Shown piece after piece: positions 55,870 through 63,716 of a stretch of DNA of 64,000 bases. The stretch's first letter is position 1. Each line of letters opens with the position of its first letter. Both the position numbers and the translations under genes were made by a program. The stretch is from the NCBI GenBank assembly GCA_035539075.1, contig DATLJB010000232.1, positions 1 through 64,000 on the forward strand, read 5' to 3'. Origin of the DNA: Dongia_B sp035539075 (GTDB taxonomy: Bacteria > Pseudomonadota > Alphaproteobacteria > Dongiales > Dongiaceae). The notes under the pieces were generated by a model that saw only the letters and a list, made by a program, of their open reading frames with translations, did not search any database and was not told the origin of the DNA.

Positions 55870-56760
55870 TCACGCCTTGGCGATCTCGGCTTGCAGCCAG
55901 CGGCGGAAAAGTTTGCTCTTGCGGGTCAGCTCGAGGTCTTGCGGATAATTGAGGTAGTAGTCATGGCCGGGATGGATCGCCGTGGCGAAAGGCTGCACCA
56001 GCCGGCCTTCGGCGATATCTTCGGCCACCAGAGCGGCAAAGAACAGGGCGATGCCGTGGCCGTCGATGGCGGCGCGGCGCAGGGCGTGGGAATCGCTGAG
56101 GCGCAGGGTCTTTGCCGCGCTGTTCCAGCTTTCGCCCATGGCGGCGAACCACAGCTGCCAGTGCTGCAGATCGAATTCGTAGAGCAGGGTCGTCGCGAAG
56201 CAATGCTTCGGCTGCAGGCGCTTGCCGAGACGCGCCAGCAAAGCCGGGCTGGCAACGGGAATGAGCGATCCGTCCAGCACCTTCTCTTTGACGACGCCGG
56301 GCCAGTCGCCGGCACCCCAGTTGATGCCGAGGTCGATCCCTTCGCGCCGGTGATCGGCCGGATGATAGGAATGATGCAGCCTGAGATCGATCTCGGGATG
56401 ATCGGCGATGAAGGACATCAGGCGCGGCGTCAGCCAGGCCGCCGAGAAGAAGGGCGCGACACTGACATTGAGGATCTCCCGCGTGCCGGAGCCGGTGATC
56501 TGTCCCACCGATTGTTCGATCGCCTGCATCGCCTTGTAGACGCCGGCGAACAGGATCTCGCCGGCATCGGTCAGCTCGTTGCGCTGGGCGCCGCGCCGCA
56601 CCAGTTGCACCGCCAGTTCCTGTTCCAGGGCCTTGATCTGGCGGCTGACGGCCGCCTGGGTCACGCCGAGTTCGCGTGCCGCCCGGGTGAAGCTCAACTG
56701 CCGCGCCAGGGTCTCGAAGACCCGCAGGGCGGTCAGGGAGGGCAGCCGATGCTGTGCCAT
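55870..56760 (-). CDS. LysR-family transcriptional regulator (GcvA-like)
   Basis: A 296-residue LysR-type regulator. The N-terminal winged helix-turn-helix is complete (LPSLTALRVFETLARQLSFT, RAARELGVTQAAVSRQIKAL), followed by the linker helix and an effector-binding domain of two lobes (LNVSVAPFFSAAWLTPRLMS). The subgroup pattern (LPSLTALRVFE, AAVSRQIKALE) is that of GcvA-like regulators, usually tuned to amino-acid metabolites. It is divergent from the ornithine cyclodeaminase-like gene across 116 bases, the classical layout for a LysR regulator and its target. The ATG at 56760 is chosen over upstream TTG/GTG codons. Confidence 0.92.
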   Translation of the reverse strand: MAQHRLPSLTALRVFETLARQLSFTRAARELGVTQAAVSRQIKALEQELAVQLVRRGAQRNELTDAGEILFAGVYKAMQAIEQSVGQITGSGTREILNVSVAPFFSAAWLTPRLMSFIADHPEIDLRLHHSYHPADHRREGIDLGINWGAGDWPGVVKEKVLDGSLIPVASPALLARLGKRLQPKHCFATTLLYEFDLQHWQLWFAAMGESWNSAAKTLRLSDSHALRRAAIDGHGIALFFAALVAEDIAEGRLVQPFATAIHPGHDYYLNYPQDLELTRKSKLFRRWLQAEIAKA

Positions 56761-56876
56761 CGCCGATAACACCAAGTTATAGCCTCGCCGGAAAAGTCAT
56801 TTGTAGAGAGAGCCTGTCATGCCCGAAACGTATCAATGATCCGCAGCAGGCGGCAATCGGAAAGCGGCGAGGCAAG

Positions 56877-57914
56877 ATGGGCAAGGCGAGCGAAACCAGT
56901 CAAAAAGCAAACAACCAGCGGGTCGGTGCGGCGCGGATCGCTAAAGGTGCCCTGCCGCTGCTCTGCCTCAGCGAAAGCGATGTGCAGCAGCTGATCGATC
57001 CGGCCGCGCTGCTGGATGCGCTCGCCGCCGGCTTTCGCGCTTTGGCCGAGGGCAGGGTGCAAAGTCCGGCGCGGCCGGAGATCATCGTGCCGGGTGCGGG
57101 CTTCTCGCTTGCCATGCCGGCCTGGACGGAGGGCATGAATATCAGCGTGAAGACCGTCAACGTCTTCGAAGGCAATCTCGATCGCGGCCTGCCCAATCAT
57201 CTGGCGCTGATCACGCTGTTCGATGCGGCCACCGGCTTGCCGGTCTGTGTCATGGACGGCACCTATATCACCGGCCTGCGGACCGCCGCTTCCGCCATTC
57301 TCTCGGTCCGCGCGCTGGCGCGGGCCGATGCGCGGATCGTCACCCTGGTGGGCGGGGGTGTGCAGGGGCGGGAACATCTGCGCCTGCTGCCGCTGGCGCG
57401 TCCCTTCGACGAGATCCGCATCGCCTCCCTGCACCGCGAGGACGCAGAAGCCCTGGCGCGGCTCGACCCCAGGGCGCAGGCGGTCGACGATCTCGAAGCG
57501 GCGATCCGCGATGCGGATGTGGTCTGCCTTGCCACCCATTCATATGAGCCCGTCATCGACGCTGCCTGGTTGCGCCCCGGCACGCATGTGACCTCGGTCG
57601 GTTACGCGCCGCCGCGGGGTGAACTGCCGCGAGACCTGCTGAGGGATGTGGCAGGCGGCCGCGTCCGGCTTTTTGTCGAAACCCCGGATGCCTTCCGGGC
57701 GCCGCCGGTCGGCTGCGCCGAGCTTGCCGGTCTGTCCCCGGCCTGCGGCACGACCATGGGCGACATGCTGCTCGGGCAGGCAAAGGGGCGCAGCAGCGAG
57801 GCCGATGTCACGCTCTACAAGGCCATGGGCATCGCCATGGAGGACATGGTCGCGGCGGATCTTGCCTATCGCGCAGCGCTGGCGCGCGGGTTCGGCACCC
57901 GCATCACGTTATAA
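56877..57914 (+). CDS. Ornithine cyclodeaminase / mu-crystallin family protein
   Basis: A 345-residue NAD(P)-dependent enzyme of the ornithine cyclodeaminase/mu-crystallin family. Members interconvert amino and imino acids, for example ornithine to proline, or reduce cyclic ketimines. It has the N-terminal SESDVQQLI and ALAAGFRALAEGRVQSPAR segments, the substrate region (KTVNVFEGNLDRGLPNHLAL), MDGTYITGLRTAAASA-like helix start (TYITGLRTAASAILSVRALA) and the Rossmann motif VTLVGGGVQGREHLR. The C-terminus ends with KAMGIAMEDMVAADLAYRAA. The exact substrate is open. It is probably controlled by the divergent LysR regulator. Confidence 0.9.
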   Translation: MGKASETSQKANNQRVGAARIAKGALPLLCLSESDVQQLIDPAALLDALAAGFRALAEGRVQSPARPEIIVPGAGFSLAMPAWTEGMNISVKTVNVFEGNLDRGLPNHLALITLFDAATGLPVCVMDGTYITGLRTAASAILSVRALARADARIVTLVGGGVQGREHLRLLPLARPFDEIRIASLHREDAEALARLDPRAQAVDDLEAAIRDADVVCLATHSYEPVIDAAWLRPGTHVTSVGYAPPRGELPRDLLRDVAGGRVRLFVETPDAFRAPPVGCAELAGLSPACGTTMGDMLLGQAKGRSSEADVTLYKAMGIAMEDMVAADLAYRAALARGFGTRITL

Positions 57915-58052
57915 GGGATCAGGCCGTCGCGTCGCGTATCGCGCCGGTGCCAGCCTCGGCGCCACAGGCCCAGCCGAATGGGTACAAAGCCGGGGCAGCG
58001 GCCCGGCAGGCATTGTCGCTTGGCCGGCGGAGCGGCTAGACTGCGCCTCAGG

Positions 58053-58667
58053 ATGATGAATGATGCCCGTCAATATGCGCCGGCCGCCGCCCGCAACCGC
58101 GATCCGATTTGCGCGGTGCTGCGCGAGGTGCTTCCCGCGACCGGCCTGGTGCTGGAGGTGGCGAGCGGCAGCGGCGAGCATGCGATGCATTTCGCCGCCG
58201 CTTTCCCGGCGCTCAGTTTTCAGCCGAGCGATCCGGATCCCCGGGCGCGCGACAGCATCGCCGCCTGGCGCGCGGTTGCCGGCCTCGCCAACCTTCTGCC
58301 GCCGATCGCCCTCGATGCGGCCGAGCCGATCTGGCCGCTGACCGCGGCCGATGCCCTGGTCAGCATCAACATGGTTCACATCTCGCCCTGGGAATCCACC
58401 ATCGGCTTGATGCGGGGCGCGGCTGCGCTCCTGCCGCCGCAAGCGCCGCTCTATCTTTATGGGCCCTACCGGCGTGGCGGCGCCCATACCGCCGCCAGCA
58501 ATGCCGCCTTCGATGCCGAGCTGCGCCGGCGCAATCCCGCCTGGGGCCTGCGCGACATGGAGGCCGTCATCGCGCTCGGCGCGGGGGCCGGGTTCGACCC
58601 GCCGCAGGTGATCGACATGCCGGCCAATAATTTCAGCCTGGTCTTCCGCCGCGCCCCCGCGCGCTGA
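58053..58667 (+). CDS. DUF938 / METTL26-like methyltransferase
   Basis: A 204-residue class I SAM-dependent methyltransferase of the DUF938 (UPF0585, METTL26) family. Marks are YAPAAARNRDPICAVLREVL at the start, the SAM motif VLEVASGSGEHAMHFAAAFP, FQPSDPDPRARDSIAAW, INMVHISPWESTIGLMRGAA and the LYGPYRRGGAHTAASNAAFD loop, all close to the family consensus. The biochemical substrate is unknown. The start is one of two adjacent ATGs (58053 or 58056). It lies downstream of the cyclodeaminase gene with a gap of 138 bases, so co-transcription is possible but not compelling. Confidence 0.9.
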   Translation: MMNDARQYAPAAARNRDPICAVLREVLPATGLVLEVASGSGEHAMHFAAAFPALSFQPSDPDPRARDSIAAWRAVAGLANLLPPIALDAAEPIWPLTAADALVSINMVHISPWESTIGLMRGAAALLPPQAPLYLYGPYRRGGAHTAASNAAFDAELRRRNPAWGLRDMEAVIALGAGAGFDPPQVIDMPANNFSLVFRRAPAR

Positions 58668-58886
58668 GCCGGATTGCTCGCCGCGGATTGTTCATAAAGA
58701 TTAAAGCTTCGTGTCAGCTCCGCGACAGGGGCGACATTAATAGTAATTTTTATTATATTTGTCGCGATGCGGGATGGCTTCCCCGCGTCGACCAGATCAA
58801 ATCATCACGTTATCGCTCTGCTTTACCAAATCAGCGCGCTCGGATCCGCCAATGGATCAACCGGCGCGTAGACGCCGGAGGAGTGG
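58668..58886. promoter_or_regulatory. AT-rich promoter region with inverted repeat
   Basis: The stretch 58685-58765 is markedly AT-rich. A perfect inverted repeat, CGCGACA (58721-58727) and TGTCGCG (58760-58766), frames the most AT-rich part and could be an operator. It precedes the exported protein at 58887. Confidence 0.45.
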
Positions 58887-59630
58887 ATGGGAGGTCGATT
58901 CGTGCAACTGGATCGCAGAACGGGCCGCGCCGGCCGTGCCGGCAAGAGCATTCCCAATGAAGGCGCCTCCCGGTATGCGCGGGAACGCGGCGCCGCGCGA
59001 TCGCGGCGGGCAATGGCCTGCCTGTTGCCGGCCGGGCTTGTCGCCGGCGTCATCGTGGCCGATCTCGGCCTCGCCGCCCCGGCTGAGGCGGCGACCTGCA
59101 AGCGGATCAGCGGCATCACGCCCTCGATCGATCATTTCATCGACAAGGTCTATGCGCTGCAATTGGCCGGTCGGGGAACCCTGCCGGTGACGGATGCGCT
59201 GTTCGGCTTCCGGCAGCTTGACCCCGATGGCTTGCGCAAGCTCGACCAGCGGCAGCCGATCGAGGTGACGCGCCAGGACGAGGATGACGGCGTTTTCGTC
59301 AACAAAGGCCCGAAGCCCGTGGTCATCACCGGCAGCTTCGCCCAGGCGGAAACTTTCTTTGCGATCCCCGAACTGGTCAAGGGCAGCTATGTCTCGACGC
59401 CGGACAGCCTGACCCTGACCTATGACCCTGACCACGCGGTGCAGGTGGGACAGAGCTTCCTCGGCGTGAAATTCTCGCACACCATCAACCACACCGTCAT
59501 CACCCGCCACAGCCTCGCCTATTTCTTCGACGACAATAACAGCGGCGAGCCCGATCGCTGCTATCTGCTGGTCGACAAGGCGGAGATGGCCGCCACCGAT
59601 ACGCCGCCGAGCGATTCCGCGAACAGGTAG
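58887..59630 (+). CDS. Hypothetical exported protein
   Basis: Unrecognised protein of 247 residues. A long basic N-terminus (about 40 residues, rich in Arg) leads to a hydrophobic segment (AMACLLPAGLVAGVIVADLG) and an AEA-A cleavage site, so it is exported. The mature part (about 175 residues) looks like a compact mixed alpha/beta domain: ITPSIDHFIDKVYALQLAGR, TLPVTDALFGFRQLDPDGLR, KPVVITGSFAQAETFFAIPE, YVSTPDSLTLTYDPDHAVQV and HTINHTVITRHSLAYFFDDN. One cysteine near each end may pair. The ATG follows GGAGGAG with four-base spacing. The long n-region could mean that translation starts at an internal ATG (MACLLP). Confidence 0.68.
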   Translation: MGGRFVQLDRRTGRAGRAGKSIPNEGASRYARERGAARSRRAMACLLPAGLVAGVIVADLGLAAPAEAATCKRISGITPSIDHFIDKVYALQLAGRGTLPVTDALFGFRQLDPDGLRKLDQRQPIEVTRQDEDDGVFVNKGPKPVVITGSFAQAETFFAIPELVKGSYVSTPDSLTLTYDPDHAVQVGQSFLGVKFSHTINHTVITRHSLAYFFDDNNSGEPDRCYLLVDKAEMAATDTPPSDSANR

Positions 59631-59639
59631 TCCTTCGGT

Positions 59640-60185
59640 TCAGCCGTGGTGAAGCGGCACGGGCGGATCGAGAGTCTGCGAGGGGTCGTATTCCTCGATG
59701 GCGATCGCCTGGCGGATCTCGCCGTCGACCGTGAGCGGGAAGAGGCCATAGCAGATCACCATCTTGCGGCCGTTCTGCGTGGTCCATTCATAGAAGTCGA
59801 TCACCGGTTCGCCGGTCTGCCAGATGCGGCGGTAGTTTTCCATCATGGGGCCGAAGACCGCCGCGCTGGCGCCGCCGTCGATCTCGTCGAGATAGGTGCC
59901 GGTGAGGTTGCCCCCGCTGGCTTCATCGATGCGCGTGCCGGTCAGGCGATAGCGAACACGAAACGGCGCGGTCTCGAATTCCGACAGCAGCAGATAAGGC
60001 AGGATGTCGACAATCGCCGCCGGGTCGAGCAGATGGCGCGGCGGGGGTGGCGGCGAGAGGGGAGACGCGCATTGATCGCCCAGGCCGATCGCCCCGACCG
60101 GGGCCGCCTCTCGCGCCAGGGATAGCCAATAACGATGCAGCCGAGCGACCTTCGGTGTGGCAGGTTTCGGTATCGGCGTCTGCAT
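59640..60185 (-). CDS. PAS_5-domain protein (third of three)
   Basis: A 181-residue PAS_5-family protein. Motifs are LHRYWLSLAREAAPVGAIGL, DPAAIVDILPYLLLSEFETA, PFRVRYRLTGTRIDEASGGN, LTGTYLDEID and KMVICYGLFPLTVDGEIRQA. A Pro-rich insert (LSPPPPPRHLL) follows the first helix. It shares the PFRV-R-L-GT core and LTG-YLDE motif with the copy at 42756-43280. No output domain is present. It is convergent with the exported protein at 58887 and is the first minus-strand gene left of the membrane-protein cluster. Confidence 0.82.
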   Translation of the reverse strand: MQTPIPKPATPKVARLHRYWLSLAREAAPVGAIGLGDQCASPLSPPPPPRHLLDPAAIVDILPYLLLSEFETAPFRVRYRLTGTRIDEASGGNLTGTYLDEIDGGASAAVFGPMMENYRRIWQTGEPVIDFYEWTTQNGRKMVICYGLFPLTVDGEIRQAIAIEEYDPSQTLDPPVPLHHG

Positions 60186-60283
60186 CGGAGGCGAAGCTTG
60201 CTCTTACTCGGTGATCCCCAGCACCGGCATTCGTCATGCCGGCATTGGCACTCTAGCATGTGACGATGGTTCCGGCCGCTGCT

Positions 60284-60802
60284 TTATTGCTGCAAGCCGG
60301 GGGGACAGCTCCGCTGCCGGGTCCATCCGAGGACCAGCTGCAGGCCCAGCGATATCAGCGTGATCGGCAGAAAGACACACAGGAACCAGCCGTAGAAGAT
60401 CGCCGACAGATAGCCATAGGCAACGATGCCGCGGGCGGGGTCGTAGAACGCGCCTTGCGGATTATGATCCAGGGCGGCGTCGACCATGAAGCCGCCGGCC
60501 AGCCAGCCGATCATCCCTGCCATGATCAGCGTGCCCCAGCAGGCACGCCGATGAATGACCGGCGCCCGGCGGGCGAGATCGATGGCGAAGCTGACGAGGA
60601 AACCGCCCAAAGCGAGGAAGAAGGCGGGCGATAGCGCGGATGGCAGGACGAAACCGAAGGCGATTGTCGGGCTGAAATCGAAATCGCCGGAATAGCCGAG
60701 ATAGAGGCCATAGACGAAGTGCAGCATCGCAACCGCCAGAGCGAGCTTCGCCGCTGCCAGGACGCCTTGCGCGTCGGGATAAGGGGAATGCCTGATCTTC
60801 AC
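60284..60802 (-). CDS. Four-helix membrane protein (paralogue of the next gene)
   Basis: A 172-residue inner-membrane protein with four hydrophobic segments (about 15-35, 45-75, 88-108 and 130-155). It resembles the neighbour at 60937-61500: NPQGAFYDPARGIVAYGYLS here against NPEEAYFDPETGALHLVEIF there, at the same place between helices 3 and 4, and a similar first helix (KLALAVAMLHFVYGLYLG against WALPVGAAHFAYFLYLAE). I do not recognise a family. In this context (last in a minus-strand cluster that contains decapitated genes) an immunity-type role is conceivable but unproven. Confidence 0.65.
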   Translation of the reverse strand: MKIRHSPYPDAQGVLAAAKLALAVAMLHFVYGLYLGYSGDFDFSPTIAFGFVLPSALSPAFFLALGGFLVSFAIDLARRAPVIHRRACWGTLIMAGMIGWLAGGFMVDAALDHNPQGAFYDPARGIVAYGYLSAIFYGWFLCVFLPITLISLGLQLVLGWTRQRSCPPGLQQ

Positions 60803-60936
60803 TGCCGCCTTGCCTGTCGTGCCTGTCGCTTCTGGTCAATGAGATAGCTGCCGCTCTTGGCAAAATTGCGGCGCTGGCAAGGTGCCATTGCGGCGAAGGT
60901 GGCGTCGCAGCGGGGCCGGTGATGACCGGCCAGGAT

Positions 60937-61500
60937 CTATATGACGTCGCGCCCCAGGGCGCGTATGCGTTGTTTTGTGCGCTTGTCCAGGATCAACGCC
61001 GCCAGAATGACGATCGCCGCCGGGAAGGACACGAGGAATATCCAGGGATAGGCGAGGTTGAAGATTTCCACGAGATGGAGCGCGCCGGTCTCGGGGTCGA
61101 AATAGGCCTCTTCGGGATTCATGTAGAAGGCCTCGTTCAGGACGAAGACCAGCGGAATGCCGCTCAATACCAGCGCGGCAATCAAGGCGCCGATGAAACT
61201 GCGCCGGTCCAGTCTGCGGTCCATGCCCAGCAAGGCGATGATGGCGGCGCCGGCAAACGCGATTGCCGCCACCATCATCGCCGCGATGAGCGTTGCCCTT
61301 GCTATGCCCTGGCCCGCCGTGGCGGCGGAGGCGCCGGCAGCGCGCTCTGCGAGATAGAGGAAATAGGCGAAATGCGCCGCGCCAACCGGCAATGCCCAGG
61401 CCGATGCATAGACCATCCGGCGCCGCAATGACGGTTGCCGAATGGGGGCCGCTGCATGTGTCGCGGGATTATTTCCTTGGCTGTTGGTTCGGGTATCCAT
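60937..61500 (-). CDS. Four-helix membrane protein (paralogue of the previous gene)
   Basis: A 187-residue inner-membrane protein with a polar N-terminal tail of 28 residues and four hydrophobic segments (VYASAWALPVGAAHFAYFLY, TLIAAMMVAAIAFAGAAIIA, FIGALIAALVLSGIPLVFVL, YPWIFLVSFPAAIVILAALI). The loop NPEEAYFDPETG before the last helix matches the paralogue downstream (NPQGAFYDPARG). Its ATG is only three bases after the stop codon of the truncated gene tail at 61504, so the two are translationally linked; this tight spacing is what one expects of a gene whose product acts on or with the upstream protein. Function unknown. Confidence 0.65.
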   Translation of the reverse strand: MDTRTNSQGNNPATHAAAPIRQPSLRRRMVYASAWALPVGAAHFAYFLYLAERAAGASAATAGQGIARATLIAAMMVAAIAFAGAAIIALLGMDRRLDRRSFIGALIAALVLSGIPLVFVLNEAFYMNPEEAYFDPETGALHLVEIFNLAYPWIFLVSFPAAIVILAALILDKRTKQRIRALGRDVI

Positions 61501-61503
61501 TTC

Positions 61504-62044
61504 CTATTGTTCCGGCAGCGGTCCAGCATCCTGCTTGATGCCGCTGAGGCGACCGGCCTGATCGAAATCCAGCTCGTAGGCCCAGACGCTGCCATTGGAG
61601 CTGCGCAGGCAATAATGGGTGAGGATGGCTCTGTCGGCCGGCTCGCTGACCGGTGCATCCGGCGCGACGATGGCGATGCCGGCCGGTGAGGCAGCCAGCT
61701 TCCGCAAAACAACGTCACGCGGGTCGCCGGGCTGCAGGCCGGCCATCAGCGGGCGGCGATAGCGCTGCAAGGCGCGCAGTTCCTTCTGCACAATGATGCC
61801 GTCGAGATTGACCAGATAACGAACGCCGTCCGCGTCGATGAATTCGCGGTAAGCCTCCGGGTCATCGGTCGGTCCATCGCAGTCCCGCGCCGGATCGTCC
61901 GGGCAGGCATGAACGGCCTTGGCGCTGGCCCGCAGGGCGGCGGCGGCTTGCAGCGGCGCGGCGCCGAGGGAATAGGGGACATCCGGCAGATCGACGGGAT
62001 CGGTCGGGCAATCGCGGCCATAGCGCGCGACGGCGAGCGGCGAG
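61504..62044 (-). pseudogene. Decapitated gene tail with BamE/SmpA-like C-terminus
   Basis: The frame is open from 62121 to a stop at 61504 but contains no ATG, GTG or TTG before a GTG at 61791, so the normal start is missing. From the edge of the duplicated segment (62044) it reads SPLAVARYGRDCPTDPVDLP, then cysteine-containing acidic stretches (HACPDDPARDCDGPTDDPEA), YREFIDADGVRYLVNLDGI and a last 75 residues (GLQPGDPRDVVLRKLAASPA ... SVWAYELDFDQAGRLSGI) with the general pattern of the BamE/SmpA fold. Its sense-like composition argues that it was a real protein whose 5' part was replaced by the small exported-protein cassette. Translation from GTG 61791 would give only 95 residues. Confidence 0.5.
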
Positions 62045-62327
62045 TGGCCTGTTTCGGCGCAGCGGATATTTCTATTGCTCTTTAGATCGCCAGAGTTCGA
62101 AGTTCCCGAAAGGACCGATCTTCATTGTCACGAGATGCTCCGGCTTTGCCGAGATGACAAAGTCGAAGAACCAGCCCAATCCGTCTTTCTTCGGCGTCTC
62201 CATTTTCGCATTGGAGCAATCGATCTGCTCTTCCTGGCAGTATTTCCCCAACTCGGTCCAGGCGATGCGCGTCGCCGCCTCCTTGGAATCGAAGGCCGTG
62301 AATACAAACAGGCTAAGGGCCCACATA
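62044..62327. repeat. 284-bp direct duplication, left copy
   Basis: It matches 63717-64000 with 6 differences and no gaps. It covers nearly the whole small exported-protein gene plus 28 bases after its stop. Immediately left of 62044 the two copies become unrelated. The right limit lies outside the window. Confidence 0.97.
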
Positions 62328-62344
62328 AATTGTTGGAGAATCAT
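62072..62344 (-). CDS. Small exported protein, copy 1 (immunity-like candidate)
   Basis: A 90-residue protein (84 if translation starts at the internal ATG 62326). A short hydrophobic N-terminus (FMWALSLFVFTAF) suggests export or membrane anchoring. The rest is FDSKEAATRIAWTELGKYCQ, two cysteines that could pair, then an extended GLGWFFDFVISAKPEHLVTM and IGPFGNFELW, the pattern of a small mixed alpha/beta periplasmic domain. A copy with three substitutions (Q to K, N to D, I to V) lies 1673 bases to the right. The start overlaps the end of another small frame. I do not recognise the family. Duplication next to decapitated genes is typical of immunity genes, but this is inference. Confidence 0.7.
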   Translation of the reverse strand: MILQQFMWALSLFVFTAFDSKEAATRIAWTELGKYCQEEQIDCSNAKMETPKKDGLGWFFDFVISAKPEHLVTMKIGPFGNFELWRSKEQ

Positions 62345-62537
62345 CGTGTTTGCTTGTTGCCGTTACCGGTTGCGCGCCGTGGATCTCGATCAGAAAAGGC
62401 TTGCCGTTTGTCCCACGCCCGATGCTTGTCAGCCATTCCCCCGCCGAACCACCGATGTGTCGATCAATCGGGCCATAGGCCTCATCGATGGCCTCATCCG
62501 TGCCCCTTGGATGTCCGGCTGAGAGTCCAGTCGCCAT
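62313..62537 (-). CDS. Small frame overlapping copy 1 (fragment or small gene)
   Basis: A 74-residue frame (start ATG 62537) with plausible composition, for example AIDEAYGPIDRHIGGSAGEW, SIGRGTNGKPFLIEIHGAQP and TSKHDDSPTIYVGP. Its stop overlaps the start of the downstream exported-protein gene by about 30 bases, as with translationally coupled genes. It could be the C-terminal stump of a larger protein, like the two other tails in this cluster. No family recognised; low certainty. Confidence 0.3.
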   Translation of the reverse strand: MATGLSAGHPRGTDEAIDEAYGPIDRHIGGSAGEWLTSIGRGTNGKPFLIEIHGAQPVTATSKHDDSPTIYVGP

Positions 62538-62614
62538 TCGCGTCAAAAGTGAGGCGGCCTTGCAGTCTTAGTGTGGCATCTTCCAAAGCAGATGCTCGTT
62601 CCGGCCACCACCGC

Positions 62615-63133
62615 CTATTCATATTTCTCTTTCCGCAGCAGATGAAGTCCGTGCTGCTCGGCCATCGTGTACAGCGCCGGAAGGCCGTCCCGGCTTCGCA
62701 GCAACAGCAGATCGGTGCGGTCAAAGCCGCCCAGAACACGAAGGGCAGGGCCAATAAAATAGACGTCCATCAAATCACCCGCTTTTTTCTCGCGCAGGCT
62801 TGTCCGGACGACCTTGCGAAAGTCAGGGTCGTCGGCATCGGCTTGAAAGACTTTGCCGCCTTGCGCGATATAGACGCCATCTTTGGCCAGGGCATGATAG
62901 AAGGATAAAAATTTCCGCTCGCCCACCATATATTCTTCAAGCATGCCGTGTTCCCGCGCCAACCGATAGAACATGAGCGGGGTCTCGGCCTCTTCGGCGC
63001 TTAGCCAGTGATCGAAGATGCAGAGCCAGACCGGGAAATAGCCGAGATCCACGAATTCTTGAACCGAATCCTTGCTAAAGTCATAGCTGGGGTGAGGGAA
63101 GAATTTCTTTTTGTCGATCTTTACCGGTTGCAT
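62615..63133 (-). CDS. Hypothetical cytoplasmic protein in the shuffled cluster
   Basis: A 172-residue soluble protein that I do not recognise. It begins MQPVKIDKKKFFPHPSYDFS and contains SVQEFVDLGYFPVWLCIFDH, MFYRLAREHGMLEEYMVGER, FLSFYHALAKDGVYIAQGGK, FRKVVRTSLREKKAGDLMDV, and ends LYTMAEQHGLHLLRKEKYE. No signal peptide or membrane helix is seen; the composition is acidic to neutral with many aromatic residues. The start at 63133 follows AAGGGG at a suitable distance. It lies 162 bases after the end of the M23 peptidase tail. By position it could be the antidote for that module, but a cytoplasmic protein would not suit a wall-degrading peptidase, so the pairing is doubtful. Confidence 0.68.
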   Translation of the reverse strand: MQPVKIDKKKFFPHPSYDFSKDSVQEFVDLGYFPVWLCIFDHWLSAEEAETPLMFYRLAREHGMLEEYMVGERKFLSFYHALAKDGVYIAQGGKVFQADADDPDFRKVVRTSLREKKAGDLMDVYFIGPALRVLGGFDRTDLLLLRSRDGLPALYTMAEQHGLHLLRKEKYE

Positions 63134-63295
63134 TCCATGCCCCTTCACTTCGCCAGAACTTTGCCATCTTCCGACAGCGACTTCATGCGTGGCGGATGAC
63201 GACGATCTGCGCACGACATGAAGTCAGCGTAGAGGACCGAGCCGCGTGACCGGCGTTCATCCGAAGGCCATGCCGGGCCTGAACACCCGCCCGCT

Positions 63296-63716
63296 TCAGC
63301 TCGATGACATCGAGCGACGCTGGGGATAGCGCGGCAGATGGCGCGCCGGATCGACCGCCTTGCCACCGACGGTGCTGGCGGCGGGGGAGCCGACCCTGAT
63401 TTCATAATGCAGATGGGAATCCGCGTTTGGCGGGACATTGCCGGTTCTTCCGATGACGCCGATCTGGTCTCCAGCGGTGACTTTATTAAAAATCTTTAGT
63501 TGTGAAACATTATCATGCAGCAACCTGGAAGTCATCACAGATTTGCCGCCCTTGCCCCCTGATTGCCTGTGCCTTCAAGCCCCCGTATTGCGTATGGATG
63601 TCATTCCCGCGGCCGATGACGATCTGGCTTCCGTAGCCGTGCGCATCGGCGGCGTCTGCACGCAGGATCGTCCCGTCGCTGGATGCAACCACCGGCCAAC
63701 CCTTATAGCCTTCCCT
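63296..63716 (-). pseudogene. M23 peptidase tail, 5'-truncated and frameshifted
   Basis: Right after the duplicated segment the minus strand reads REGYKGWPVVASSDGTILRA, then HGYGSQIVIGRGNDIHTQYG and GLKAQ, the first half of a lysostaphin-type M23 metallopeptidase domain. Near 63545-63565, at a CCCCC run, the reading frame shifts, and the other half follows: VTAGDQIGVIGRTGNVPPNA and SHLHYEIRV with the zinc-binding HLH, ending HLPRYPQRRS. No start codon exists upstream in frame and the first zinc ligands expected further N-terminal are absent. M23 enzymes cut peptidoglycan cross-links and occur as wall-degrading toxins as well as housekeeping enzymes. As it stands this copy should be inactive. 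Confidence 0.72.
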
